64,000 nucleotides of DNA, taken from JBCBKP01 sp038521625. GTDB lineage: Bacteria; Planctomycetota; Phycisphaerae; Phycisphaerales; UBA1924. The stretch covers positions 1-64,000 of the forward strand of contig JBCBKP010000019.1 in assembly GCA_038521625.1 (NCBI GenBank). The letters run 5' to 3'. The number at the start of each line of letters is the position of its first letter. Within the stretch, counting starts at the first letter, position 1. A model generated the notes under the pieces. The model saw nothing but the letters and a program-made list of their open reading frames with translations, made no database searches and was not told the origin of the DNA. A program made the translations under genes and the position numbers. This document shows, in pieces, positions 29,043 through 37,829 of the stretch.

Positions 29043-29972
29043 TCAGCTCGGGCAGCCCTGGAAGAAGAAGCTCACGAACGCCGAGACGTCGGCCTGGTTC
29101 ACCACGTCGAACGGGGCCGCCAGGGCCGCACAGCGCGGGTCGCCCCGGAACCAGGCATCGACGTAGCCCGCGACATCCGCCTGGCTGATCACGTTGTACG
29201 GCTCCGCCCAGTCCGCCCCGCTGCAGGGGCCGAAGCCTTCGGCGAAGATGAGATCGAGCTCGGTCACCGCTCGGGCGTTCGCGTAGCGGATCGTGAACAT
29301 GCCCTGGTTATCGATCTGCTGCGAGGCGGTCTCGGTGTCGATCTTGAAGACGTAGTCCCCCGCGGGCAGGTTGATCGTCTGGTCGATCGTGTCTGAGGGT
29401 GTGCCGAGCAGGAGGTTGTTGAAGGACGGCGCGGGGGCGTCGATCGCCGGCGCATCGGCGGTGCGGTCCGGGGGCGACGCCTCGAAGACCAACTCGCCGT
29501 CGCGCTCGATGCGGAAGTCCTGTGAGCTCGAGGAATCCGGGCCGACCGCGAGCGAATGCCAGTCGTAGTCATCTTCGTTCGAGATCCGCAACTGCGCGTC
29601 GCGGAGCACCCGGACCTTGAGCTCTGCGGTCAGTCGCGATGTCGCCCGCGCGTAGAAGTATCCCTCGGAGCTGGATGCCCCCGTGAAGCGGAGGTGGTCG
29701 TCGTTGCCGCCGACGACCCCGACGAAACCTCTCGAGACGGCGATTGCGATCTCGATGCCCGACACGGTGCCGTTCGTCAGGTACTCGAAGAGGTAGACGC
29801 TGCCCTGGGCGGTGTCGTGCTCGGTGAACTCGACGAAGTCCCAGGATTCGACCATGCTGAGATTCTCCGCGGCGATGGACGCGTCGAATCGAGAGTCGAT
29901 CACCGCGGCAACCGGCTGGGCGGCGGTGGTGGAGGCGAGCGCGATCAGCAGCGCGGGCATCGTCCGATGCAT
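29043..29972 (-). CDS. secreted protein with GC-type dockerin, GFGPC subfamily
   Basis: A 309-residue exported protein of unknown function. The ATG at 29972 (GGGGAG upstream) gives the signal peptide MHRTMPALLIALASTTAAQ; an upstream ATG at 30017 would add 15 residues before it. The body contains NLPAGDYVFKIDTETAS and the linker FAEGFGPCSGAD, placing it with the genes at 15406 and 28060. The module (CSGADWAEPYN...FFQGCPS) has an extra third cysteine between its two repeats (GDPRCAAL), which none of the other copies shows. The lpd gene lies directly upstream on the same strand, with a weak terminator between. Confidence 0.78.
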   Translation of the reverse strand: MHRTMPALLIALASTTAAQPVAAVIDSRFDASIAAENLSMVESWDFVEFTEHDTAQGSVYLFEYLTNGTVSGIEIAIAVSRGFVGVVGGNDDHLRFTGASSSEGYFYARATSRLTAELKVRVLRDAQLRISNEDDYDWHSLAVGPDSSSSQDFRIERDGELVFEASPPDRTADAPAIDAPAPSFNNLLLGTPSDTIDQTINLPAGDYVFKIDTETASQQIDNQGMFTIRYANARAVTELDLIFAEGFGPCSGADWAEPYNVISQADVAGYVDAWFRGDPRCAALAAPFDVVNQADVSAFVSFFFQGCPS

Positions 29973-30045
29973 GTGAACTCCCCGGGTTGACCCACGAGCA
30001 GCCGAGATGTCGGCCATTGAGACGATCGAACCCCTTTGAACATAA

Positions 30046-30073
30046 CAAGAAACAGGCCGCCTGAGAAGCGGCC
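30046..30073 (-). terminator. weak intrinsic terminator after lpd
   Basis: On the minus strand, ggccgc-ttctcag-gcggcc (30073-30055) is followed by a T-rich run, tgtttctt. It lies 38 bases past the lpd stop and before the next minus-strand gene. The stem has only 6 bp, so the call is tentative. Confidence 0.5.
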
Positions 30074-30111
30074 CGTTCGTGGTTCTTGGGATGTAGGGAT
30101 CCCCCTCGGCC

Positions 30112-31671
30112 TCAGGTGTGGATCACGCGCCCCTCGCTGGCGAGCGCCGCCTCGTGCACGCTCTCGTGCATCGTCGGGTGAGCGTGGACCGTCGCGATCA
30201 GTTCCTCGCTCGTGGCCTCGAGACGGCGGGCCAGGCTCAGCTCGGCGATCAGCTCGGTCGCCTGGTCGCCCATGATGTGGGCGCCCAGGATCTCGCCGCG
30301 CGGCAGGCCTCGGATGATCTTGGTGAAGCCCTCGGTGTGGTCGGCGGCGATCGCCTTGCCGAGCGCCGTGAAGGGGAACTTGCCGACCTCGTAGTCCTCG
30401 CCCTTCTTCAGGCCCTTGGCCTTCAGGTCGCGCTCGGTGAAGCCGACCGATGCCACCTGCGGGTGGCAGTAGGTGCAGCCCGGGATCACGGTGTAGTCGA
30501 GCGGGATCGGCTCGTGGTCGAGCTTGCCCTCCTTGAACGCGATCCGCTCGACGCAGAGGATGGCCTCTTCCGACGCCACGTGGGCAAGCCAGGGCGGGCC
30601 GATCACGTCGCCGATCGCGTAGATGTCCGGTGCGCTGGTCGCGTAGGTCAGGGCCTGCGGCTCCATCGGGCCGTCCGGACCGATCGGCACGTAGTCGGTC
30701 TTGATGTGGCCCTTGACCTCCTCGACCTTCACGCTCGGGCCGAAGACGCCGTCGAAGCGTCCGACGACGCCGATCGCCAGCAGCACCTTGTCGGCCTCGA
30801 GCGTCTTGGCCTTGCTCTCGTCGGCCTTGCCGTCCTTGAAGGGGGCGACGGTGACCTTGACGCCCTTGCCCGACGCGTCGACGCCGGTTGTGACGTGCCC
30901 GAGCTCGAACTTGATGCCCGACTTCTTGTAGTGGCGCAGCATCGCCTGGCTGACCTCGTCGTCCTCGACCGGCAGGATCCGGTCCATCATCTCGACGACG
31001 GTCACCTCGGTGCCGAACGAGTGGTAGAAGTAGCCGAACTCCATCCCGATCGCGCCCGAGCCGACGACGATCAGTTTCTGCGGCTTCTCCTTGTTGTACA
31101 TCGCCTCGCGGGCACCCCAGATCTTGTCGCCGTCGAACTTCGCGAAGGGCAGCTCGCGGGCGACCGATCCGGTCGCCACGATCACCTTGTCGGCGGTGAT
31201 GGTCTCACGCGGCTTCGCTGCCGGCTTGGCGGGGGCGCTCGTGAGTTCCTCCTGCACCTCGCAGTCGTGGATCGCGATCTGGCAGGGGCCGCCCGCCCCG
31301 TCCTTCACGATCTGCGCGTGTGCCTCGATGTGCTCGATCTTGTTCTTCTTGAACAGGAACGCCACACCGTTGTTCAGCTTGTTGGCGACGTCGCGGCTGC
31401 GGCCGATCACCTTGCCCCAGTCGAACTCGACCTCGCCCTTGATCTTCAGGCCCCAGGTCTCCTGGTGGGCGAGCTTCTCCATAAGCTCCGCGTTCGAGAG
31501 CAGCGCCTTGCTGGGGATGCAGCCCCAGTTCAGGCAGACTCCGCCCAGCTTCGCGCGCTCGACGCAGGCGACCTTGTAGCCGAGCTGGGCCGCGCGGATC
31601 GCCCCCACATATCCACCGGGGCCGCCGCCGATGACCACGATATCGAAGTGCTTCTTGCCGCCGTCCGCCAT
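30112..31671 (-). CDS. lpdA: dihydrolipoyl dehydrogenase (E3)
   Basis: Encodes the flavoprotein that reoxidises lipoamide in 2-oxoacid dehydrogenase complexes. The N-terminal FAD site is IVVIGGGPGGYVGAIRAAQ. The redox disulfide is in GGVCLNWGCIPSKALL, the NAD site is LIVVGSGAIGMEFGYF, and the C-terminal HAHPTMHE contains the catalytic His-Glu pair. At 519 residues it is about 40-50 longer than usual. Part of the excess is an Ala/Pro/Lys-rich insertion (about 145-165, around SAPAKPAAKPRE) before the ITADKVIVATGS strand. The ATG at 31671 has GGGAG; a longer in-frame start has no support. No E1 or E2 genes are nearby. It is divergent from the subtilase gene. Confidence 0.93.
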   Translation of the reverse strand: MADGGKKHFDIVVIGGGPGGYVGAIRAAQLGYKVACVERAKLGGVCLNWGCIPSKALLSNAELMEKLAHQETWGLKIKGEVEFDWGKVIGRSRDVANKLNNGVAFLFKKNKIEHIEAHAQIVKDGAGGPCQIAIHDCEVQEELTSAPAKPAAKPRETITADKVIVATGSVARELPFAKFDGDKIWGAREAMYNKEKPQKLIVVGSGAIGMEFGYFYHSFGTEVTVVEMMDRILPVEDDEVSQAMLRHYKKSGIKFELGHVTTGVDASGKGVKVTVAPFKDGKADESKAKTLEADKVLLAIGVVGRFDGVFGPSVKVEEVKGHIKTDYVPIGPDGPMEPQALTYATSAPDIYAIGDVIGPPWLAHVASEEAILCVERIAFKEGKLDHEPIPLDYTVIPGCTYCHPQVASVGFTERDLKAKGLKKGEDYEVGKFPFTALGKAIAADHTEGFTKIIRGLPRGEILGAHIMGDQATELIAELSLARRLEATSEELIATVHAHPTMHESVHEAALASEGRVIHT

Positions 31672-31852
31672 GGGTTTGACTCCCGTTCGTAGATCCTGCC
31701 TCCGGTGCAGCGCGATGTTAGCGCTCACAATGCGAGAACCTCCGAGAATCGGTCCCAAGCCGCTTGGCGGGATCCCCCCAGGCCTGTATGTTCAGCTTTC
31801 GCGAAGCAGCCGTTCGGCGGCTTGACGTGGAGCGATTGAGGGGGTCGCCAAC

Positions 31853-33505
31853 ATGCGGGGCATGGTCTGCGCGCTGCTCGCGAGCGCGATCGGTCTGTCG
31901 TCAGGGGTCTTGGCACAGCCGCAAGCGCCGGCCGCCGGAGTCGTGCCGATCCCGAGCGATTCGCCCGGGTTTGTCCCCGGGCAGGTGCTCGTGATGCCCG
32001 CGCGTGGCGAAGACCCCTGGGCCGTCGCGCACCGCCTAGAGACGGGATCGGTCCCCATCGACGAGGTCGAGACCGAGATCCCGCTCCTTCTCGAGGGATT
32101 GGCCGCCCGCGGCCGGGTGATCCGCCTCGCCGTTCCCGTTCACAGCGAGCTCGAAGTGGCGGCGGCACTCAGCGCGCGGCCCGACGTCGAGTTCGCGGTC
32201 CCCAACTACTTCGGCACGGTCGGCGCGGTGACGTCGCCCGTCTACGAAGAGGTCCTCGACCAGTTCGCCAACCCGACGGACGTCCGCTCCACCACCGACC
32301 TCGACGACCCGCGCGCCCCGGACCAGTGGCATCTCGATCCGCTCGCGTCCCGCGGTTACATCGGCGTCGACGCCCTGTGGTCGACCCCGGGGACCTCGGG
32401 GGGCGCCGTGATCGCCGTCCTGGACTCGGGCGTCGATTACAACCATCCTGACCTTGTCGGCCGCATCGCGCCGGGTGGTTACGACTTCGTCAACGAGGAC
32501 GATGACCCGCTCGCCGACCACCCGCACGGCACCTACGTCGCCGGGGCCATCGTGGCCAACCAGAAGAACGGATTCCAGACCGCCGGGGTCGACCGCGGGG
32601 CGTCGATCGTTCCGGTGAAGGTCATCTCCCAGTACCTGTTCGGCACTACGCTCGATCTCTACGAAGGACTGATGCATGTCGCGTCGCTGGATCATGTCGA
32701 CATCGTCTCGATGAGTCTCGTGAACTACCGGCGGTCGCCGCTCATCGACGAGGGCCTGCGGGCGCTCCGCGATTCCGGGAAGATCGTCATCGCCTGCGCC
32801 GGCAACGGGAGCTTCGGCTCGGCGGACCGCTCCTTCCCGGGTGCGAGCCCGCTCACCATCTCGGTCGGCGCGACCGACGACTTCGACCGCATCGGCGACT
32901 TCTCCGGCACGGGGGCCGCGCTCGATCTCGTCGCGCCCGGCGTCGACGTCGTGACGCTCGATGCTTCATACGACCCCGGTGCCGCGGCCGTGGTCAGCGG
33001 GTGCAGTTTCGCCACGCCCATCACCGCCGGCGTGGTCGCCTCGCTCTTCAGCTACGCCAAGTCTCTGGGCATCCAACTCACCCATGAGCAGGCTCTCGCG
33101 ATGCTCTCGATCGGGGCTCAGGACAACCTCGGCGATTCACGCGACACGCTCGGGCGCGACGATTACTACGGCTACGGGCGCCTCGACGCCGCCGCGACGC
33201 TCCATGCCTTCCAGGACATCCACGACTGCAACCGCAACGGGGTGCGGGACGAGGTCGATCTGGCCGGCGGGCTGGCCGACCTCAACGGGGACGGCCTGCT
33301 CGATGACTGTCAGCCGTGCTCGGAGATCGACCTGTCCTACCCGTTCGGCAAGCTGACCTACACCGACGCCCACGCGTACGTGTCGGCCTTCCGCGAGGCG
33401 AGCGCCGTGGCAGACCTGGCCGAGCCGCCGGGTGTCTTCAGCGCCAATGACATCATCGCCTTCATCGACCGCTTCAACGACGGTTGCGACGCCCCGGCTC
33501 CCTAG
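31853..33505 (+). CDS. secreted subtilisin-like serine protease with calcium-loop linker and divergent GC-type dockerin
   Basis: A 550-residue exported S8-family protease. The signal peptide ends near VLAQ (about 22), and a propeptide-like region follows to about 150. The catalytic triad is visible: Asp191 in AVLDSGVDYNHPDL, His225 in HPHGTYVAG, Ser385 in GCSFATP (Cys replaces the usual Thr), with the oxyanion Asn318 in CAGNGS. After the peptidase domain comes DCNRNGVRDEVDL...DLNGDGLLDDC, a pair of genuine calcium-type loops. A divergent GC-type module (CSEIDLSYPFG...FNDGC) with cysteines 57 apart ends the protein. GAGGGGG precedes the ATG. It could process the island's other exported proteins, but that is inference. 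Confidence 0.88.
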   Translation: MRGMVCALLASAIGLSSGVLAQPQAPAAGVVPIPSDSPGFVPGQVLVMPARGEDPWAVAHRLETGSVPIDEVETEIPLLLEGLAARGRVIRLAVPVHSELEVAAALSARPDVEFAVPNYFGTVGAVTSPVYEEVLDQFANPTDVRSTTDLDDPRAPDQWHLDPLASRGYIGVDALWSTPGTSGGAVIAVLDSGVDYNHPDLVGRIAPGGYDFVNEDDDPLADHPHGTYVAGAIVANQKNGFQTAGVDRGASIVPVKVISQYLFGTTLDLYEGLMHVASLDHVDIVSMSLVNYRRSPLIDEGLRALRDSGKIVIACAGNGSFGSADRSFPGASPLTISVGATDDFDRIGDFSGTGAALDLVAPGVDVVTLDASYDPGAAAVVSGCSFATPITAGVVASLFSYAKSLGIQLTHEQALAMLSIGAQDNLGDSRDTLGRDDYYGYGRLDAAATLHAFQDIHDCNRNGVRDEVDLAGGLADLNGDGLLDDCQPCSEIDLSYPFGKLTYTDAHAYVSAFREASAVADLAEPPGVFSANDIIAFIDRFNDGCDAPAP

Positions 33506-33684
33506 GGCTGACGCGCCCCGCCCGGCGGCCATCCAACGGCCACGCCGGCAAGAACGCCCTGCACGCCAGACGGACGACCGAGAACCGGTCCGGGTGGCAC
33601 GCGCGGGCGGGCCTTCACGCGACTTCCCTGGATTCTCACGCCGATCGGCGCATGTTTGAGGTGGAATCCCAAGGAGATCAGACG

Positions 33685-35094
33685 TTGCGCGATCGCCCCG
33701 CCCCCGCCCAAGTTGTCGCTACCGCCGCCGCCGCGGTCCTCACAGCCGTCCCAGCCGCATACTCGCAGCCCCTCGAGGCGATCGACGCCGAGTTCTTCGT
33801 CACGCCGCGATCCACGCCGCTGCACGTCTTCGCCGACCCGGCCCGTCCGGACGAGGTCTACATCGTGCAGCAGGCCGGCCTCATCGACGCCCACGACCGC
33901 GTGAGCGGGGCGTTCATCCGCAATGTCCTCGACATCCGCACGCGGGTGATCGCCTCGGGTGAGCAGGGGCTGATCGGCGCCGCGCTCCACCCCGCCGGCG
34001 ACCGCCTCGCCGTGCACTACACCCGCCCCGATCTCGAGACGGCGCCGCCCAACGACTCGTTCACCCGCGTCTCCGTATTCCCGTATGACAGCGCGACCGG
34101 CGACGCCGACGAGTCCGACGGGATGGAGGACGTCGTCATCGAGATCGACCAGCCGTTCACCAACCACAACGCCGGTTGGATCGGCTTCGGACCGCTCGAC
34201 GGCTATCTGTACATCCCCACCGGCGACGGCGGCTCTGGCGCCGACCCGGGAGATCGTGCGCAGAATCCCAACAATCTGCTCGGAAAGGTCCTCCGCCTCG
34301 ACATCGAGAGCGACGCGTTCCCGCCCGCGGACGACTTCCAGAACTACGCGATCCCCGAGGACAACCCGTTCGTCGGCACGACCGACGGGCTCGAGGAGAT
34401 CTGGTCGCTCGGTCTCCGCAACCCCTACCGGGCCGACTTCGACCGGCTCACCGGGGGCTTCTTCATGGTCGACGTCGGGCAGGACACCCGCGAGGAGGTC
34501 AACTACGAGCCGCCGAACTCGCCGGGCGAGGTCAACTACGGCTGGCGCTGCCGCGAGGGCCTCCTGCCCTTCATCTCATCGGCCTTCGGATGCGACACCG
34601 ACGATTTCACCGATCCGGTCTTCGACGTCGATCAGGACACCGGCGCGTGCTCGATCGCCGGCGTCGCCGTCTACCGAGGTGACCGTCTCAACGGCTTCGA
34701 CGGACGCTACTTCTTCGGCGACCTCTGCGCTTCGGACATCTGGTCGGTCGGCATCAACCCCGACGGCTCCGCCGACGTCGTCAACCACACCGATGAGCTC
34801 CGCCCGGCCGTCGCGGGGGGCGTGATCAGCGGCGGGACCGATGCGCACGGCGATGTCTACATCGGCACGTTCGTCGGCATCTACCGGATCATTCGGGACG
34901 ACGGGCGTTGCAACCCCGCGGATCTGGCCGAGCCGCTCGGCGTCCTGAGCCAGCTCGACGTGGACGCCTTCGTCACGAGCTTCTTCGCCGGCGAGGCTGA
35001 CGCCGCGGCGCTCGCGAACCCGTTCGATCTCGTGAGCCAGCTCGACGTCGTCGAGTTCGTGCGGCTGTTCTTTGCCGGCTGCCCGGCGAACTGA
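33685..35094 (+). CDS. secreted PQQ-dependent aldose dehydrogenase-like protein with GC-type dockerin
   Basis: A 469-residue exported protein of the soluble sugar dehydrogenase (YliI/Hedgehog-interacting-protein-like) six-bladed propeller family, which oxidises aldoses with PQQ. Characteristic segments are EQGLIGAALHP, YIPTGDGGSGADPGDRAQNP, NLLGKVLRLD and GLRNPYRADFDR. DVGQDTREEVNYEPPN follows. The start is decided by the ribosome site: AAGGAG at 33671-33676 sits 8 bases before TTG 33685, which begins a signal peptide. An ATG at 33652 would add 11 residues. The GC-type module (CNPADLAEPLG...FFAGCPAN) is followed by a 31-bp repeat that duplicates its last codons. No PQQ synthesis genes are in the window. 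Confidence 0.87.
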   Translation: MRDRPAPAQVVATAAAAVLTAVPAAYSQPLEAIDAEFFVTPRSTPLHVFADPARPDEVYIVQQAGLIDAHDRVSGAFIRNVLDIRTRVIASGEQGLIGAALHPAGDRLAVHYTRPDLETAPPNDSFTRVSVFPYDSATGDADESDGMEDVVIEIDQPFTNHNAGWIGFGPLDGYLYIPTGDGGSGADPGDRAQNPNNLLGKVLRLDIESDAFPPADDFQNYAIPEDNPFVGTTDGLEEIWSLGLRNPYRADFDRLTGGFFMVDVGQDTREEVNYEPPNSPGEVNYGWRCREGLLPFISSAFGCDTDDFTDPVFDVDQDTGACSIAGVAVYRGDRLNGFDGRYFFGDLCASDIWSVGINPDGSADVVNHTDELRPAVAGGVISGGTDAHGDVYIGTFVGIYRIIRDDGRCNPADLAEPLGVLSQLDVDAFVTSFFAGEADAAALANPFDLVSQLDVVEFVRLFFAGCPAN

Positions 35095-35135
35095 ACCGAA
35101 CCTCGCCGGCTGCCCGGCGAACTAGACCGAACCTC
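35074..35135 (+). repeat. 31-bp tandem repeat over a dockerin stop codon (two units)
   Basis: Units 35074-35104 and 35105-35135 match at 29 of 31 positions; a third partial unit starts at 35136. The first 18 bases of unit 1 code for the end of the protein (AGCPAN), followed by the stop. Unit 2 lies entirely past the stop. Each unit contains a short gccgg/ccggc hairpin. The same kind of repeat follows the next gene. Confidence 0.92.
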
Positions 35136-35323
35136 GCCGGCTCGCCATATCGGACCTGGCCGCGAGCGATGATCGAGATCCCCGCGCAGCGCACGCGAGG
35201 GGGCTCCCTCGCAACGACTGCAACATCCTCCCGCACACGGGAATTCGTTCCCTGGCGCGTGGCATTGGAGCGTCGCTCTCGCTTCGCTACCCTGAGCATG
35301 CCCAACGGGCGGAGGAGGGGATT

Positions 35324-36247
35324 ATGAGAGACATTCGAGTCACCACGTTGGTTGCGGGCGCGCTCTGTGCCGCGACCGCCGTCGCCCAGCCCACGTTCCA
35401 GCTGGAGGCATTCGCCCGATCCGTCGGCAGTCCGGATGTCACCGATCGCAACGCGACGGACTTCGCGACGGCGCAGAACTTCGCGGGCGGATCGACCGAG
35501 TTCAATTCCTTCATCCACGAGACCTTCGCCGAGGGCGGCCCGGACGCCGCGGTCGTCGGCGCCCGGGCGGGCGCGTCCGCCGAGATGGGCACGTCCTCGT
35601 CGAGCGGCGGCTTCGCCAAGCTCACCGCGCTCCGCGACACCATCCGGTTCAACGCGAGCGGGCCGTTCCGGATCCGAGTCACCGCCGATTTCCGACACTC
35701 GGTCAGCACCGCGTCACAGATCGACGGCGCCACGATCGACTTCAACGGCGACTTCTTCGTCCGCCCCGCCGGGTCCTCGCAGTCGCAGCGCCAGACATTC
35801 CGATACCGCGAGGTCATCGATGGCAACGGTCAGCGCATCGAGGCGAACGCGCTCGGGCCGTTCGAGTTCGATCTGGAGCCCGGGGATGATTTCTATCTCT
35901 CGAACTTCACGCTGACCGCCTTCGCCAACGCGCGGGCCAACGCCGACATCGGCAACGGCCGCGGTGACTCCAATGCCGAGGTCTACTTCACGATCGAGAC
36001 GGTCTCGGGCGACGGCGTTCTTGTCTCGTCCGATTCTGGCGCCGACTACGGCCCGGCGCCGTGCTCGCCCGCCGACCTCGCCGAGCCCTTCGGCGTGATC
36101 AGCCAGGCCGATGTCGCGGCGTTCGTCGACCTGTTCTTCGCGGGTGATCCCAAGGCCGCCGCGTTCGCCGAGCCGCTCGACGTCGCGTCGCAGGCCGACG
36201 TGTCGGCGTTTGTGGATCTCTTCTTCGCCGGTTGCCCGGCGAACTAG
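35324..36247 (+). CDS. secreted protein with GC-type dockerin
   Basis: A 307-residue exported protein of unknown function. GGAGGAGG precedes the ATG and the signal peptide ends near TAVAQ (about 22). The body looks like an all-beta secreted domain, with repeated short strands such as FRIRVTADFRHSV and FEFDLEPGDDFYLSNF, as in 'choice-of-anchor' families. The tail is one of the most regular copies of the GC-type module (CSPADLAEPFGVISQADV...FFAGCPAN, cysteines 58 apart). Its stop codon lies inside a 31-bp tandem repeat. It ends convergently with the glycosyltransferase at 36306. Confidence 0.82.
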   Translation: MRDIRVTTLVAGALCAATAVAQPTFQLEAFARSVGSPDVTDRNATDFATAQNFAGGSTEFNSFIHETFAEGGPDAAVVGARAGASAEMGTSSSSGGFAKLTALRDTIRFNASGPFRIRVTADFRHSVSTASQIDGATIDFNGDFFVRPAGSSQSQRQTFRYREVIDGNGQRIEANALGPFEFDLEPGDDFYLSNFTLTAFANARANADIGNGRGDSNAEVYFTIETVSGDGVLVSSDSGADYGPAPCSPADLAEPFGVISQADVAAFVDLFFAGDPKAAAFAEPLDVASQADVSAFVDLFFAGCPAN

Positions 36248-36288
36248 ACCGAGCGTCACCGGTTGCCCGGCGAACGAAATCGAGCGTC
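36227..36288 (+). repeat. 31-bp tandem repeat over a dockerin stop codon (two units)
   Basis: Units 36227-36257 and 36258-36288 share gccggttgcccggcgaac-like starts and cgagcgtc ends. Unit 1 covers the last codons and TAG stop of the gene at 35324. The period (31 bp) and much of the sequence equal the repeat at 35074-35135: unit 1 here and unit 2 there agree at 28 of 31 bases. Confidence 0.88.
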
Positions 36289-36305
36289 GTTGGCTGTGGG
36301 GCGCG

Positions 36306-37829
36306 TTAGTTGTCGGGTGCGATGAGATCGCGTCGGATCAGCACGCGGTAGCGGAACTTGTGGACCTCGCCCGACCAGACCTCGACGAGGTCGGCGGCGT
36401 TGATCAACGACGCCGGGTCTTCGTCGAGATCCGGGTCGCTGCGCACGACCACGCCGTCGAACTCGGCATCGACCGGCGAGACACCGTCCGGCGTCCACAC
36501 GAACCGGAGCATGACACCCTCCCGGGCGGCCACCCGGCGGGCGTAGTCGAGCGTTTCGGGCCGCGCCTCAACAGCTTCGTCCGCCGCCAGCACGATCTCG
36601 TCGCGCGCGGCTTCGGAGATCGCCCCGGCGAGCGCTGTGCCCATCGCTCGGCCCGCCTGCTCGCCGCTCGTCGCGCGTCGCGACGGCTCGTAGATGCCGA
36701 TCCACACGACGGCGCCCGCCAGCAGACAAGCCCCGAGCACCGCCGGGTGCCCGAACACCATCGCGCGCGCGATCAGTCGGCGCTTCTCCATCAGCACCCG
36801 CGGCCAGGCCCACGCGACGTACCCGACCAGCGGGGGCAGCAGCACGACGCCCGGCATCGCGTACCGCACATTGCTCAGGCCCGCGGCCATCGAGAGCACC
36901 AGCGCCAGGATCCACGACCACGCCAGCGCCCGCGCGAGCCGCAGCCTTAGGTGCGGCCGGCCCTTCTCCGTCGTCAGCTCCGCCCGCGCGTCGGGACCCC
37001 AAGGGAAGAGCAGCGCCAGCGACGCTGGCAGCGACGCGACGAAGGCGGCGATCGGCAGCAGCAGGATCCCGCCGAGCGTCTCGAGTTCGAACAGGAACTC
37101 CCCGGGGCTCTGGGTCACCGGGTCGAGCCCGCTCGCGGCGCTCCAGGTCAGCCCGAACGCCACGGCCGTCGCGACGACACCGAGCGCGAACGCGACGCCG
37201 AGCCCGATGACCGCGGACCACCACCGCAGCCCGCCCGCGATGTACGAGCCCGCGACCACGCCGCCGAGCACCGCGAGCGAGGCCGGGCCCTTCGCCACGC
37301 CGCAGACGAAGATCCCGAGCCCCCCGAGCAGCACCGCCCGCCACCCGCCGCGCATGACGGCGACGTGCAGCAGCGCCATGGCGGCGAGCTGCGTGCCCAG
37401 GTTGTTGAGCGTCTCGATCTCCGCGGCCCGCGCCGCCGGCCAGACCCACGGCATCAGGAGCATCGCCAGGCCCGACGCGAGCCCGCCGCGCGGCCCGAAC
37501 CAGAGCCGCCCGAACCGCCACGCCACCAGCACCATCAGCGTGGCGCAGACCGCGACGGGCGCCCGCGCCGCGAACGGCGAGTCGCCGAAGAGCTCGATCC
37601 CCGCCTGCATCAGCCACTGGATGCCCGGCGGCTTTCGCAGGTAGGGCTGCTCGAACAGCCGCGGGACGAGCCAGTCGCCCGACTCGTGCATCGCGAATGC
37701 GGGCAGGGCTCGATGGCCCTCGGTCGCCCAGAGCCCGCCGTCGCCGAGCCGCAGCCCGAAGACGGCCGCCGAGAGCAGGAGCAGCAGGCCGAACTGGACC
37801 GAGCCCCGTGTCCAGATCGAACGTCTCAC
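36306..37829 (-). CDS. ArnT/PMT-like integral membrane glycosyltransferase
   Basis: A 507-residue multi-pass protein of the GT-C superfamily (ArnT/dolichyl-phosphate mannosyltransferase-like). These enzymes transfer a sugar from a polyprenyl-phosphate carrier on the outer face of the inner membrane to lipid A, protein or glycan. The diagnostic N-terminal loop is present: DGGLWATEGHRALPAFAM, then GDWLVPRLFEQPYLRKPPG. About ten hydrophobic segments follow, then a soluble C-terminal part of about 100 residues. The GTG start overlaps the stop of the upstream phosphatase (GTGA), so the two are probably translationally coupled. The sugar and acceptor cannot be deduced. Confidence 0.85.
   Translation of the reverse strand: MRRSIWTRGSVQFGLLLLLSAAVFGLRLGDGGLWATEGHRALPAFAMHESGDWLVPRLFEQPYLRKPPGIQWLMQAGIELFGDSPFAARAPVAVCATLMVLVAWRFGRLWFGPRGGLASGLAMLLMPWVWPAARAAEIETLNNLGTQLAAMALLHVAVMRGGWRAVLLGGLGIFVCGVAKGPASLAVLGGVVAGSYIAGGLRWWSAVIGLGVAFALGVVATAVAFGLTWSAASGLDPVTQSPGEFLFELETLGGILLLPIAAFVASLPASLALLFPWGPDARAELTTEKGRPHLRLRLARALAWSWILALVLSMAAGLSNVRYAMPGVVLLPPLVGYVAWAWPRVLMEKRRLIARAMVFGHPAVLGACLLAGAVVWIGIYEPSRRATSGEQAGRAMGTALAGAISEAARDEIVLAADEAVEARPETLDYARRVAAREGVMLRFVWTPDGVSPVDAEFDGVVVRSDPDLDEDPASLINAADLVEVWSGEVHKFRYRVLIRRDLIAPDN

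Noticed and set aside
35074..36288. CRISPR-like array formed by the 31-bp repeats
   Set aside because: Units are directly adjacent without spacers, only two to three per site, and overlap coding sequence; no cas genes are present.
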